Shown here one piece after another: positions 16,619-26,222 of a stretch of DNA of 64,000 nucleotides. The position numbers and the translations under genes were made by a program. Source of the stretch: JAWRCU01 sp033542235. GTDB lineage: Bacteria; Pseudomonadota; Alphaproteobacteria; Rhizobiales; Rhizobiaceae. Each line of letters starts with the position of its first letter. The first letter of the stretch is position 1. The notes under the pieces were generated by a model. The model did not search any database. It was given only the letters and a program-made list of their open reading frames with translations, and was not told the DNA's origin. Location of the stretch: the NCBI RefSeq assembly GCF_033542235.1, contig NZ_JAWRCU010000003.1:62001-126000 (forward strand), in the 5' to 3' direction.

Positions 16619-18187
16619 TTACATTTCTTTGCCTGCTCTGTTCTCAGTGGGGATTGAATTCGCGGCTGTCCCGATCGGAGGCGTCAAATACTTGCTTATG
16701 AGCAGAAAGCCGGGGATCATAGCCAGCAAAACGAGAACGAGAGAGGCTGCCCTGATCCTTCGCCTGACCATTTCGCCGCTCGTCAAAATGTACGGTATCG
16801 TCGCGAAAGGTTGTCCGTCGAACGCGAAGGCGAGGTCGGCGGGCCGCCGTATGCTCGGAGACCAGAACTCCACCAGAACGACGAGACCGAATCCGAGGCC
16901 GATTCCCGCCGCCAAACTGCCTAGGGCAATGAGTCGGCGCCGGGACTTAAAAGGCTTTCGCGGCGGCGCGGCCGACTCTATGAGGGAGAACTTTTGACCG
17001 ACCTGTTCCGTTTCGATGCGCTGCTTTGTTGATGCCTCGGCGAGCCTGGAGGTCGCTTCGGTGTACTGCGCTTGCGTGGTCTCGTAAGTCCGCTGCAGCG
17101 CGCCCAGCACCGTTGAATTCATTTCCGTGTCCGCGGTCGACCGGGCCAGATCGGCCAGCGTGCGTTTAACCGCCTCCTTCTCCTGCGCGATGAATTCAAG
17201 TTGGCCGTTCATATCTGCAAACTGCATGCGAAGTTCGGGGGAGACGTCTTTGCGTTGCGAGATATCCACCGGCGCTGCGCGTTGTTGTGCGAGCCGCTTC
17301 TCGATTGCCTCTATGCGCGAGTGAAGCATTTGGAGATTTGGACTGTCCTCACTGAATATCCCCTGCTGCTCTCCCAAAAGCCGCTGAAGATCGGCAAGCG
17401 TAAGTTCGTCGGGCGTCGGCGCGCGGCCCGTCGTCGGAGCGGCCGATAGCTGTGGAGCGGTCAAAATCTGTTCAAGTGCCGAACGCCTCTGCTGGAGCGA
17501 AACTTCTTCCCGCTGCAGCTGCCGAAGCCGTTCGTCATACGTGGTTTGCTGCATGCGACGAAACTCGAGGCTGTCAGGCAGCGCGTCCTCGTGTTCCCGC
17601 TTGAAGCGCAGAACTGCGTCCTGCGCTTCGTTGAGCGCGGCTCCGAGACGGGCCACCTCGCGCCTGAAGAACTCAAGTGCATTGCCCGCCCTCGCCTTGC
17701 GCTGGCGCTCGTTCGTTTCGAGGATCGCGTTCGCGTAGGCATTGGCAACATCTGCCGAGAGAACGGGATCGCTTGCCTCGAACGAGATCGCAAAGGCGAC
17801 TGCGCCGTTGCTACCGCCCAGATTGCTGAACTCGACCGGCTCTACTTTGGTCCTCGCACGCATGTCGTCGGCAATTTCATCGGCCGACAAGTCGGCCGCA
17901 GGATAAATCGAAAATTTCTCGGCCATGGCAACCAGGCTCGCCGTGGTGGTGAGCTGTTGTTCTAACACCTGCAGTTGTTGAATGGGGTCGGCAGGCACCG
18001 CGGGCCGGTCGGGGTTCGCCGAGACGCTGGGCGATTCGACCAATATCTTCGCGACCGCCACATATACGGGCGGCAGGTAGAACGCGACCAGGGAGCCGGC
18101 GAGAGTAACTGCCACAACAGGAAGAAGAAAGTAGTGCAGCCGCCGGAGGAATACCGAAAAATAGAAGCGGACGTCTTGGCTGTCCAT
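16619..18187 (-). CDS. Wzz/GumC-type chain-length determinant protein
   Basis: A 522-residue inner-membrane co-polymerase. The start is placed at 18187 because MDSQDVRFYFSVFLRRLHYF is the typical opening of GumC/ExoP membrane domains; the frame stays open further upstream without sensible sequence. TM1 is at about 20-38, a periplasmic Wzz domain follows, then a long coiled coil (about 170-390; many Glu, Arg, Gln, Leu), and two more hydrophobic segments near 420-445 and 490-510. The kinase domain found fused in ExoP is encoded separately by the next gene. It is divergent from the ExoF-like gene, so both may share one control region. Confidence 0.88.
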   Translation of the reverse strand: MDSQDVRFYFSVFLRRLHYFLLPVVAVTLAGSLVAFYLPPVYVAVAKILVESPSVSANPDRPAVPADPIQQLQVLEQQLTTTASLVAMAEKFSIYPAADLSADEIADDMRARTKVEPVEFSNLGGSNGAVAFAISFEASDPVLSADVANAYANAILETNERQRKARAGNALEFFRREVARLGAALNEAQDAVLRFKREHEDALPDSLEFRRMQQTTYDERLRQLQREEVSLQQRRSALEQILTAPQLSAAPTTGRAPTPDELTLADLQRLLGEQQGIFSEDSPNLQMLHSRIEAIEKRLAQQRAAPVDISQRKDVSPELRMQFADMNGQLEFIAQEKEAVKRTLADLARSTADTEMNSTVLGALQRTYETTQAQYTEATSRLAEASTKQRIETEQVGQKFSLIESAAPPRKPFKSRRRLIALGSLAAGIGLGFGLVVLVEFWSPSIRRPADLAFAFDGQPFATIPYILTSGEMVRRRIRAASLVLVLLAMIPGFLLISKYLTPPIGTAANSIPTENRAGKEM

Positions 18188-18504
18188 GACACCGACTCGC
18201 TCGCCACCGCGAAGACCTAACCGTTCTGCCCACCGGTGTGCATGCTCTGCCAGACTGGCGGGTCGATGCCCCGAGCACGAATCCGCTGCAGGCGAAGTCA
18301 AACTCGCTTGGAGAGTATCGAGAAGAAAGGGCTTCGTATGGTCGAGGTGATGCGCTCGGCCTCCCGCTTCCGATCTAGGGGCATCATTCTTTTGGACATC
18401 GCATTCCGCTCCGATTCCCGCGTTCACCCTGCTCTGTCGGAAACATACCCTGAACGCTGATTCATGAGGCGCAGCCGGGTAAGCGGCCGCGACGGGAGCA
18501 AGGA
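18188..18504. promoter_or_regulatory. Divergent promoter region, wzz-type and exoF-like genes
   Basis: A stretch of 317 bases between two divergently transcribed polysaccharide export genes, which must contain the promoter of each. The minus-strand frame of the Wzz gene continues through it without a stop, but the residues have no similarity to the family. No operator could be named by eye. Confidence 0.45.
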
Positions 18505-19818
18505 ATGCGTGTAGGAATTCCAGGATTTTTCGATCGCCAGGGGAGATTGACGGCAGCCGCTCTGATCTGCGCGGTGTGCTCGCCCTTAGGAACGCCGGCG
18601 CACGCAGATGAATACCGCCTTGCCGCGAACACGAAAATCCAAGTCGCGATTGTTCAGTGGAATCCCTCGAAGGGCGAATACCAGCGATGGGAAGCCTTAG
18701 GCGGTACCTTCGTTGTGTCCCCGCAGGGCACGCTCGGGCTTCCCGTGATCGGCTCGCTGCATGTGAGCGACATGACAGGGACCGACGTTGCCGCCCGTAT
18801 CGCGAGCGCATTGCGGGAAAAGATGCGGCTTCTTGCGGCTCCGGAAGTTACCGTGGAAATCGCCGAATATCCGCCGATCTACGTGGTTGGTGCGGTAACC
18901 ACGCCCGGTGCCTATCCGTTCAGACCGGGACTGACCGCCCTACAGGCGCTGGCCATCGCCGGCGGCCGCTACCGACCACCCGCGGCTACACTGCGGCCGG
19001 ACACGATCACGCTCCGCGGCGAGCTTGCAACAATCCGGAATGACAAATTGCGGTTGCTGGGCCGCATGGCAAGGCTCCAGGCCGAGATTGCCGGGGACAC
19101 TGAGATCCACTTCCCGCCCGAACTCACGACGGATGGCAACGGCAAACTCGCCGAGGAGGTCGTCGCACTCGAACGTTCCCTGTTCGCCGCCAGGGCTAAC
19201 GAGACCAACCGGCAGTTGACGTCACTGGCCGAACTCCGCGACATGTACAAAAATGAAATACAAATGCTGGACGTCCAGAGCAAGGACTCAATCGATGAGA
19301 TCGCGCAAACTCAGAAAGAGGTCGCTTCAATCTCCAAGTTGGTCGAGCAAGGCATCACTCCGGCATCTCGATGGTCGGAACTGAGGCGCATGCTCGCACA
19401 GATGAGAGCCGCTCATAGCCAGGACAACATCGCAACGATGAGGGCGCACCAGAGCCTGAGCGACGCAACACGCCAGGAGTTCGGCATTCACGACAATCGG
19501 CAAACTGAGATTGCGACACAACTGCGGGACTCGCAGGGCGATCTCGCGCGGCTGAACTCGCGCGAAGAGACGCTTCGGCATCTGCTGCTGAGTGACAGCA
19601 CCGGGAATCTAAAGGCTGCGGATGGCAGTTCCGAACTGAGATTTGCTGTTGTCCGGCAAGGTCAATCGGGGTCCGCGGAGTTGCCGGCATCCGAGTCCAC
19701 TCCGCTTATGCCTGGAGACGTGCTGAAGGTCGAAACAGAAATGCCGAAAGACAAGGCGCCTGACGCGATGGGCTCCGCAACACCTGCCGACGTCTCTGCA
19801 ACCGATGCCGGACAATAG
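18505..19818 (+). CDS. ExoF-like polysaccharide export protein
   Basis: A 437-residue exported protein. A signal peptide is visible (hydrophobic LTAAALICAVCSPLG, probable cleavage after PAHA at residue 34). Next come a polysaccharide-export domain (about 36-125), an SLBB-type segment (IYVVGAVTTPGAYPFRPG, about 129-148) and a long coiled coil (about 205-375). The C-terminus has a second export-type motif (MPGDVLKVE). This layout fits ExoF/GumB relatives, which form or contact the outer-membrane export channel. There is no lipobox Cys, so it is not a Wza-type lipoprotein. The start is preceded by GGGAGCAAGGA. It is convergent with the flippase gene. Confidence 0.88.
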   Translation: MRVGIPGFFDRQGRLTAAALICAVCSPLGTPAHADEYRLAANTKIQVAIVQWNPSKGEYQRWEALGGTFVVSPQGTLGLPVIGSLHVSDMTGTDVAARIASALREKMRLLAAPEVTVEIAEYPPIYVVGAVTTPGAYPFRPGLTALQALAIAGGRYRPPAATLRPDTITLRGELATIRNDKLRLLGRMARLQAEIAGDTEIHFPPELTTDGNGKLAEEVVALERSLFAARANETNRQLTSLAELRDMYKNEIQMLDVQSKDSIDEIAQTQKEVASISKLVEQGITPASRWSELRRMLAQMRAAHSQDNIATMRAHQSLSDATRQEFGIHDNRQTEIATQLRDSQGDLARLNSREETLRHLLLSDSTGNLKAADGSSELRFAVVRQGQSGSAELPASESTPLMPGDVLKVETEMPKDKAPDAMGSATPADVSATDAGQ

Positions 19819-20004
19819 TGGGCAACTGAAGCAATAGCGCTGCTAGAATTTGGAAGATCGCGCGTCACCCCGCAACGCAGACGCGATGGCGGCCGCCGGA
19901 CCTGGGCGACCGTCGCTCAGCTCACCCAGATCTTCAGCATCTGTCCCTGTCCCCAACTCCCGCTATCTTGGCGTTAGGGTTCGACGGGCCCCTTCTACCC
20001 GAAC

Positions 20005-21534
20005 TCACCGCAAGACCAGGCGAGCGAATTCGAGTTCACGACGAAAGTCGTCGGGCCATACGAGTTTGAAGGCAACCATATAGGCTACACCACCGGTAAC
20101 GGACGCTGCCAAGATGATGAGTAGTTGATTCGCCTTACCTTGAAGCAACACGTCCGTGAGCAACCAAACAGCCGCAAGAACTAAGGAGGAAACCGAGGCT
20201 GGGGCCAAGGCGCGAGAATAAGCTCTGACCGATATTGGTATCAGTCGCTGGATAATCGCGAAGCGGACGGGAGTGAGTATGCTGAGCATGATCAAATAAG
20301 CTGTCGCAACTCCGACAATGCCCCACCGCAGCCCGATCGGAATGACTACTATCATCGCCAACATATTGAGAATCGACCAGTAAAATTCCCAGTCTGCCCT
20401 CCCCACGGCTACCGTGAGAGGCCCCATAAACGAAATCAAGATCCAGGGAATCGTCATCGCGGAAATCAACTGTAAGGGAAGGACCGCGTCTGCCCAGGCT
20501 TCCCCAACTACCGCAGGCACCGCTACCGGAGCGATCAGAATAGTGAGAATCATCGCCGGAAAGACAGCAAGTGAAACGCTCTCGGTTATGCTGAGAAATG
20601 CGCGAGCCAGTCGCTCTCGATCACCCTGAAGACGCGCGAGCGTCGGGAGGATGACTCGACCCACCTGCGTGCAAACACTCAGTGTCAGCTGAAGGATCCG
20701 GAAAGCGAGCGAATACAGGCCAAGCGCCGTCGCCCCGAGGAACTTGGCGACCACGACTTTGTCAAGATTGCCCGAAACATAATTCACCAAGTCGGCTCCC
20801 AATATCCGTGAGCTGAACGACCAGAGGGAGCGGGCGGTCGCAGCTGACCAGTGAAGATCGGGCAGGCCATTGATGTACAGAACCAAGAGCAGGCAAATGG
20901 CCTCTAGGGATACGGTCTGAATCACCAGTGCCCAATAACCCGCACCAACAGCAGCGGCCCCGATCCCAACTATGCCGCTGATGAACGTGCCTGCTACTTC
21001 AATAATTCCAAGGCTGCGGAATTGCATGTTCCGCGTCAGCAAAGCGCTCGGTACGAGAGCTACTGATCTCAGGATGAGTGAAAGCGAAAGCACCTGAAGA
21101 ACCGTGGTGAGCTCTTCCGTCTTGAAGAACGCCGACAGGATGGGCGCGCTGAACACCACCAGAATCGCCAGCACGAGGCCCACTGCTACGTTGAGCCAGA
21201 ACGCGGTGCCAATTTCGTTGTGGTCGAGCTGGGGACGCTGAACGATGCTGGTTGCCAGACCGAAGTGAACAAAAATCTGAGCGACAGCGATGATGACCGC
21301 AGCTTGACCCACGATGCCGAAGTTCCGCGGCCCTAGCAAGCGCATGAGCGCCAACATGAATGCGATCCGACCAACCTGCGTGGCGATCGACACTATTATG
21401 CCCCAGCGAACTCCACTGGCGACATTGGTTCGAAGACCGACGCTCGGACCTTGACCCCCAGCCTCCATGCTCACATCGGAATCATGCGGCACGAGCGCGT
21501 TTTGGCTGACTCCATCGACGGAAACCCCCGCCAT
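20005..21534 (-). CDS. Wzx-type polysaccharide flippase
   Basis: A 509-residue membrane protein of the MOP/polysaccharide transporter superfamily with about 12-14 hydrophobic segments. Family features include WGIIVSIATQVGRIAFMLAL near the start, LGPRNFGIVGQAA and FGLATSIVQRPQL. The start at 21534 is favoured by a strong ribosome-binding site (CGGAGGATTAAGAAC) and lies five bases after the stop of the upstream glycosyltransferase gene. It should move the undecaprenyl-linked repeat unit across the inner membrane. With the ligase-like polymerase at 22731 it points to a Wzx/Wzy-dependent pathway rather than an ABC-dependent one. Confidence 0.9.
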   Translation of the reverse strand: MAGVSVDGVSQNALVPHDSDVSMEAGGQGPSVGLRTNVASGVRWGIIVSIATQVGRIAFMLALMRLLGPRNFGIVGQAAVIIAVAQIFVHFGLATSIVQRPQLDHNEIGTAFWLNVAVGLVLAILVVFSAPILSAFFKTEELTTVLQVLSLSLILRSVALVPSALLTRNMQFRSLGIIEVAGTFISGIVGIGAAAVGAGYWALVIQTVSLEAICLLLVLYINGLPDLHWSAATARSLWSFSSRILGADLVNYVSGNLDKVVVAKFLGATALGLYSLAFRILQLTLSVCTQVGRVILPTLARLQGDRERLARAFLSITESVSLAVFPAMILTILIAPVAVPAVVGEAWADAVLPLQLISAMTIPWILISFMGPLTVAVGRADWEFYWSILNMLAMIVVIPIGLRWGIVGVATAYLIMLSILTPVRFAIIQRLIPISVRAYSRALAPASVSSLVLAAVWLLTDVLLQGKANQLLIILAASVTGGVAYMVAFKLVWPDDFRRELEFARLVLR

Positions 21535-21538
21535 GTTC

Positions 21539-22738
21539 TTAATCCTCCGCCGCCGTTCGACCGAGGGCGACCCGGAGAATGTGCTTATGGCGTCGTCCCC
21601 ATGAGTTCGCATCAATGAAGGTCTGACGGTCGGCTTCATCGAGCGGCCCTCGGCTGAGTGCTTCCTCCACTCCGTCTGCAAAGCTGTACCCTTCCTTCAC
21701 CAGCACAATTCGCGGGTCGACGGCCCGGACAGGCGGAAGATCCGAAGCGGCGACCGGCCGACCTCCCGCCAAGTACTCGTACAACTTGACCGGACTCATT
21801 GCAGTCGTGAGGCGGCTAAAGCGGTGAGGCATGATGCAGACTTCGGCCGCATGGATAACGCTCGCCACCTCCAGCCGGCCTACCGGTGGCTGAATCCGAA
21901 CGTTGGGGTATCGGCGAAGCTGATTGAGGATTCCTGTATCGTGAACCGGCCCGAGCAGCACGACAGTTCCACTTGGAAACCGGGCGGCAGTCTCGCCAAT
22001 TGCATCGCAGTCGAGGCGCTCACCGGTCATTGCACCGACATAGAGGATCCTCGGCGCGGGAAGTTTAGCAAACCAGGCTGGAGGGGGACCTGGTTGCCGC
22101 CATTCCTCAGGCGCCACCCCGTTCGAAACGAGGGCACTCGGTCCGGTCGGCTGAATCCGATCGAGAATGGCCTGCGATACGCCAACCACGGCCCGTCCCG
22201 AGTCACGGATTCGGGCGAACGCCTGCTCATATGCTGTCCACCATCGCCGGACCGGCAGGCCGGACGGCCAATCGTCCCAGGCATAAAAAGTGATGTTGCC
22301 GGCCCATCGCAGTGGCGAGAAGCCCGCCACAAACGGACTCGTAGCTATGACTGCCGGCCTCTCGAGGCCGAGCCTCATAGCGGCGCGCTCCAGCACCCGA
22401 TCGTAAGCCTGATAGACCCGTTCCAGGGACTGCACTGAGCTTGGGTCGCGCCGTCGGAGCCGCATTGGCTCGACCAGCGCACGGGTCGCACCTGCCGGGA
22501 AAGGCGCCGCGTACTGACCAATTAGCCGCCTCGCCCACTGTATCGGTGCCGATCGGTATGGATTAGCGACCAAAAGCCGTTGCACCGACGGCTCAGACAT
22601 AAGGGTAGCCAGGAGCCGCGGCCCCGCCATGTACATCTCGCGGCCGGCCGCATTCCTCCAGCTCTCCTGATAGAAGGTGAACACGACGTCGCGTGCATTG
22701 TTCGCCTTTGCAGATGAGGTCGCAACTGGTTCAAACAT
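21539..22738 (-). CDS. GT-B fold glycosyltransferase
   Basis: A 399-residue enzyme with GT4-like features in the C-terminal half: RILYVGAMTGERLDCDAI, VVLLGPV, and SPVKLYEYLAGGRPVAASDL, the nucleotide-sugar site. The N-terminal half has an acceptor-type Rossmann fold (ITFYAWDDWPSGLP). The closest known type is the TuaH-like or PEP-CTERM-locus glycosyltransferase. The start at 22738 is chosen because it overlaps the stop of the polymerase gene by eight bases (ATGTTTGA). It is cotranscribed with polymerase and flippase. Donor and acceptor are unknown. Confidence 0.85.
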   Translation of the reverse strand: MFEPVATSSAKANNARDVVFTFYQESWRNAAGREMYMAGPRLLATLMSEPSVQRLLVANPYRSAPIQWARRLIGQYAAPFPAGATRALVEPMRLRRRDPSSVQSLERVYQAYDRVLERAAMRLGLERPAVIATSPFVAGFSPLRWAGNITFYAWDDWPSGLPVRRWWTAYEQAFARIRDSGRAVVGVSQAILDRIQPTGPSALVSNGVAPEEWRQPGPPPAWFAKLPAPRILYVGAMTGERLDCDAIGETAARFPSGTVVLLGPVHDTGILNQLRRYPNVRIQPPVGRLEVASVIHAAEVCIMPHRFSRLTTAMSPVKLYEYLAGGRPVAASDLPPVRAVDPRIVLVKEGYSFADGVEEALSRGPLDEADRQTFIDANSWGRRHKHILRVALGRTAAED

Positions 22739-24248
22739 GCTGCGCCTTTGAGGGAGCTGTGTCCTTGGATTGCACATCCAGCAGCCAAACCCCACTGCCC
22801 AGGACAAAGGTAAACAGAACATACGTGGCGTCCCAGAAATGAACCGTCCACGCGACTACGAAGAATCCCGTCAGAACAATCAGAAAGGCGGTCCGATACT
22901 CGGCCAGCTCTGCGTCCAGCCCCTTCTTGGCACTTAACGGGAGGAAGATTGAGAAAAAGGCCAGCGGCATCAGCACGGCAGCGGGCAATCCATAGCGCAC
23001 TGCATGGAACAGCCAGAAATTGTCAATGCTCGCACCCATCCATTCCGGACGGTTCCATTCGTTCAAGCCAACGCCAAAATACGGATGGTTCGAGACTGAT
23101 GCCGTTGCATACATCCATATCAGCCTGCGATACCAATACGAGCCTGGGTCGAACAGGAAATAACTGATAACTATGTCCAGCACTGATCGCTTGGCCGCCA
23201 ATTCGATGGCTATGCTGATAGTAGCGAGAAGCGCTATCAGGATTTTCCAGCGGGACTTGATCGTGCCGAAGACCCCGTTCCAGCATAACAGCCCTCCCTG
23301 GGCGGCCAAAGCGGTCAGCGGTCCGGATGAAACCGACAAGAGCGACGTAGCTCCGACGATGCCTGTCATAAACAAGCGCTCAAAGATGTTCTTTTGGTAG
23401 CACAAAACAAGGTTCACGAGGGCAAGAATGCCGCCTGTAAAAACTCCAAATAGAATTGGATGATCAAATACAGACTGTACCCGGGTCAGACCCCATCGCG
23501 CCGGCATTGCTTCCGTGCGCGTCGGCAGGATCATCGCGAACAACTCTCGCGAGATGTTATTCCCCGTATAGCACTCCACAATCGCGAATGGCAATAGAAC
23601 AGCAACTATACAGAATAGTATTTTCGTTACGTTGTATACATCATCTGGCTTTCTTACATAACATCTCGCCAAAAGATAAGGCCCCATCGTTTCGATAAAG
23701 ACGATGCCTGCCGTTTTAAACGACACGTCAAGCCCATTTATCAACGCAATGCTGAGTGCTGCCCAGAACACGTAGAGCATAAGCACAATATCTGCGATCC
23801 GGACTCGCCCTGCTTTTCCGGCTATCCACATGCGCAGGCACGGGAAGACCATCACCAGAAGCACTATCCGATAAACTGACATCCGCAGGGTTCCGAAGTA
23901 AAATACCCACGGCACGACAAGAGCAATCAAGAAGAGCGCTACCGACCAATGTAACTTCTCCCTCTTTGCTCCATGCGACGGCAGTTGCTTTTCGGGCGGG
24001 CGAAAAGGGCTGGAGCGGCGTGCGTTCAAATTGGATCGCCACGTCGCCCCATCTCTTTGTTTCAGCATCGGATCCATCCGAGAACCGCCGGGCAGTTTTC
24101 GGTCCGATGATCTAGCCCGTAGATCTGAACCAGCTTTGGCCGTCTGCATAGCGGAGCCCATGCAGTCAGCGACAGTAAACTGCGATCCGAAACATGACGC
24201 AGCCAGACCTCTGTTTCGAGCGGGGCCGGTTTCCCGACTCCTGTACAT
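22731..24248 (-). CDS. Wzy/ExoQ-type polymerase (O-antigen ligase family)
   Basis: A polytopic protein of up to 505 residues. From about residue 100 there are some ten hydrophobic segments, starting with VALFLIALVVPWVFYFG. A large loop near the C-terminal third holds the YFGVGLNEW..FWLFHAVRYG block, typical of Wzy/WaaL proteins (PHN-like loop). The first 90 residues are polar and weakly protein-like, so the real start may be an internal Met at about 24077 (MDPMLKQRDG); no start has a clear ribosome-binding site. It probably polymerises the lipid-linked repeat unit in the periplasm, together with the Wzz protein. Confidence 0.82.
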   Translation of the reverse strand: MYRSRETGPARNRGLAASCFGSQFTVADCMGSAMQTAKAGSDLRARSSDRKLPGGSRMDPMLKQRDGATWRSNLNARRSSPFRPPEKQLPSHGAKREKLHWSVALFLIALVVPWVFYFGTLRMSVYRIVLLVMVFPCLRMWIAGKAGRVRIADIVLMLYVFWAALSIALINGLDVSFKTAGIVFIETMGPYLLARCYVRKPDDVYNVTKILFCIVAVLLPFAIVECYTGNNISRELFAMILPTRTEAMPARWGLTRVQSVFDHPILFGVFTGGILALVNLVLCYQKNIFERLFMTGIVGATSLLSVSSGPLTALAAQGGLLCWNGVFGTIKSRWKILIALLATISIAIELAAKRSVLDIVISYFLFDPGSYWYRRLIWMYATASVSNHPYFGVGLNEWNRPEWMGASIDNFWLFHAVRYGLPAAVLMPLAFFSIFLPLSAKKGLDAELAEYRTAFLIVLTGFFVVAWTVHFWDATYVLFTFVLGSGVWLLDVQSKDTAPSKAQHV

Positions 24249-24293
24249 GGCTAGGTATGGCGACGGCGACCACGATCTTAGTGCCGCCTGAGT

Positions 24294-25316
24294 TCACCTG
24301 CCGATACCGTGGTAGAGTGCGGCACGCATCGCGGCCCTGTGCCCGGGCGCTTTGCGAACCGCACGTATTCCTTCCCCCACGATGATACTCAGCCTGAACA
24401 AGGCCGTTGATAGCGGCCCATGATGACGTCGGTGGTAGCGGATCCTGTTGGTGGCCAGGAGGGCCGAGAGACTGGGGTTCCCGCTGTATTCTCCCCCGAT
24501 GTGAATCGCTGTTGCCTGCGGAACGTAAGTTACCGAGAACCCGTGCTCACGTATCCTTCGCAGGTAGTCCACTTCCTCCATGTATAGGAAGAACGACTCG
24601 TCCCAATCGCCAACAACGCTGCGGGCTCGTGCTGCAATCGCCAGAATAGCCCCGGTCGCCCATTCGATCACGCAGTCCCGATCGTAAGTCGCGGCGTCAC
24701 CAATCATTTCGCCCGTGCCGATGTAAGCAGCGAGGGTTCCCCCCAAAATGGCTTCCGTCCACCCCGTCAGAACGGACGGCTCGCGGCGCAGTGACCAGCG
24801 GGTAGTTCCGTCCTCCGTCAAGAGGCGCGGCACAGCGACACCCACCAATGGATCTGCTAGCCGACTGACAAGCAAATTTGCTGCACCAGGTAGGAGCCGG
24901 ATGTCGGGGTTGAGAACCAGCAGATCAGCATCCGGGCTGGTCGCAGCGGCTCCCGCATTTATGGCGGCCGCGTAACCGGCGTTTCGGCTCATCTTTATGA
25001 CTTTCGGCCGAATTGCGTGAGCGAGTGCAATGTCTCGGCTGGAATCGGCAGAGTCGTTGTCGACTACTATAGTTTCGAATTGTTTGACTCCCTCCAGCCC
25101 GCTCGGCAGAGAATCCAGCAACCCGGACAATACGGACGCGCTGTTGTAGGTCACGATGACAATCGACAGCTGCCGCTGCGACGCCGGGTATTGGCGTGCT
25201 TCAGTCGCCCGCGGGTGCGATACATCCAGAACAGTTTTCTCGACCTCATACGAGAGCGGCTGCGAAAGGCTGTCGGCTTGCCAGGATACGCCCACCATTT
25301 GCCCTGTTCCCCTCAT
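24294..25316 (-). CDS. GT2 glycosyltransferase, rhamnosyltransferase-like
   Basis: A 340-residue GT-A enzyme. LSIVIVTYNSASVLSGLLDS opens the domain at about residue 50, followed by FETIVVDNDSADSS, NAGYAAAINAGAA, the metal-binding-type LLVLNPDIRL and FFLYMEEVDYLRRI. The NPD and ED motifs fit the WbbL/RfbF rhamnosyltransferase group, which suits the dTDP-rhamnose genes in this locus, though the donor is not proven. It starts six bases after the stop of the preceding DUF6492 gene, so they are in one operon. Confidence 0.87.
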   Translation of the reverse strand: MRGTGQMVGVSWQADSLSQPLSYEVEKTVLDVSHPRATEARQYPASQRQLSIVIVTYNSASVLSGLLDSLPSGLEGVKQFETIVVDNDSADSSRDIALAHAIRPKVIKMSRNAGYAAAINAGAAATSPDADLLVLNPDIRLLPGAANLLVSRLADPLVGVAVPRLLTEDGTTRWSLRREPSVLTGWTEAILGGTLAAYIGTGEMIGDAATYDRDCVIEWATGAILAIAARARSVVGDWDESFFLYMEEVDYLRRIREHGFSVTYVPQATAIHIGGEYSGNPSLSALLATNRIRYHRRHHGPLSTALFRLSIIVGEGIRAVRKAPGHRAAMRAALYHGIGR

Positions 25317-25322
25317 CCTGGT

Positions 25323-26222
25323 TCACACAACCCGTCGCAGCGGGACATCTGCGGTCAGCGCCGCTCGACGCGCCGCCAAGGCTGTGCGCCGAACCTCCAG
25401 CGGGGTGCGGGATTTGGCAGAAATCATCACGGCGATGTCGGTGCGCTTGAGCCTGCAAAGGAGTTTGTCCGCAGTCTCGCGGGTCAATGGGCTCGTACTC
25501 CAGTCGGCCAGGCACAGCGGGTCGTCGGAGGCGCTGGAATTGGCGGCCGCACTGAGGACATTGTCGACGAACACGCCATAAAGTGTCCATTCGGAGAAGT
25601 GGAGTTGCCCGGCGACCGCCGTGGCCCATGGGCGCCCTGTCGCCGTTTCCACACGGGCAAGCATCTGCCGAACGATCGCAGGATCCCAGGCAAGTAGCGA
25701 GGCGATGTAGTCGGGATAGGGCGGCTCGGCCGGGGGCAGGCCGAGCATTGAGCGGGCGACGCTGTGCCAGATCATATGCCGGGGAAGTCGCTCGTCGACG
25801 CCGCCGGCCTTGCGATAGAAGCGAACGCGGCCATCCTTGACGAACGTCTCAGCGGTAAACGGCCTTATGAACACAATATCGGAGTCAACGAGCACGACTA
25901 CGTCGGCTTGTGATGCGGCTGCGGCGGCCAATTTCACCAACTGCTGCAGGATCCAGCCGCGGACCGGGGGAACCGGTCGCCGCAGATTGATCGTGAATTT
26001 GCTGAACGGAATTGAAACAAAACCGCGCGGCAGGAAGTCGGCCTCGCAGTGAACATGGGTCCGCGGGCCGGCCAGGCGGCTGAACAGCTTGATGTCCTCC
26101 CGGGGCACAATGATGTGGTGGTGAGCACAGTCGGGAGCGTGGTCCAACACTGACCGGTGCAAGTCGGCGCACAACTCGAAATCCGGCGCGAAGCTCGGGG
26201 TGATCAAAGCGACATTTGTCAT
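25323..26222 (-). CDS. DUF6492-type putative glycosyltransferase
   Basis: A 299-residue protein. It begins VALITPSFAPDFELCADLHR, and has a GT-A-like DxD segment, VVVLVDSDIVFIRPF, at about residue 105-119. The pattern (early TPS/RD motif, DSD, and a late YGVFVD..LC segment) matches the DUF6492 family, whose members lie in polysaccharide loci and are thought to be glycosyltransferases; I know of no biochemical proof. The start at 26222 follows GGAGGTAGGGCA. It is the first gene of the left-reading operon that continues with GT2, polymerase, GT-B transferase and flippase. Confidence 0.7.
   Translation of the reverse strand: MTNVALITPSFAPDFELCADLHRSVLDHAPDCAHHHIIVPREDIKLFSRLAGPRTHVHCEADFLPRGFVSIPFSKFTINLRRPVPPVRGWILQQLVKLAAAAASQADVVVLVDSDIVFIRPFTAETFVKDGRVRFYRKAGGVDERLPRHMIWHSVARSMLGLPPAEPPYPDYIASLLAWDPAIVRQMLARVETATGRPWATAVAGQLHFSEWTLYGVFVDNVLSAAANSSASDDPLCLADWSTSPLTRETADKLLCRLKRTDIAVMISAKSRTPLEVRRTALAARRAALTADVPLRRVV

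Noticed and set aside
18188..18811. N-terminal extension of the Wzz-type protein by 208 residues
   Set aside because: The extension has no family similarity and would overlap the start of the divergent ExoF-like gene; the family's typical start is at 18187.
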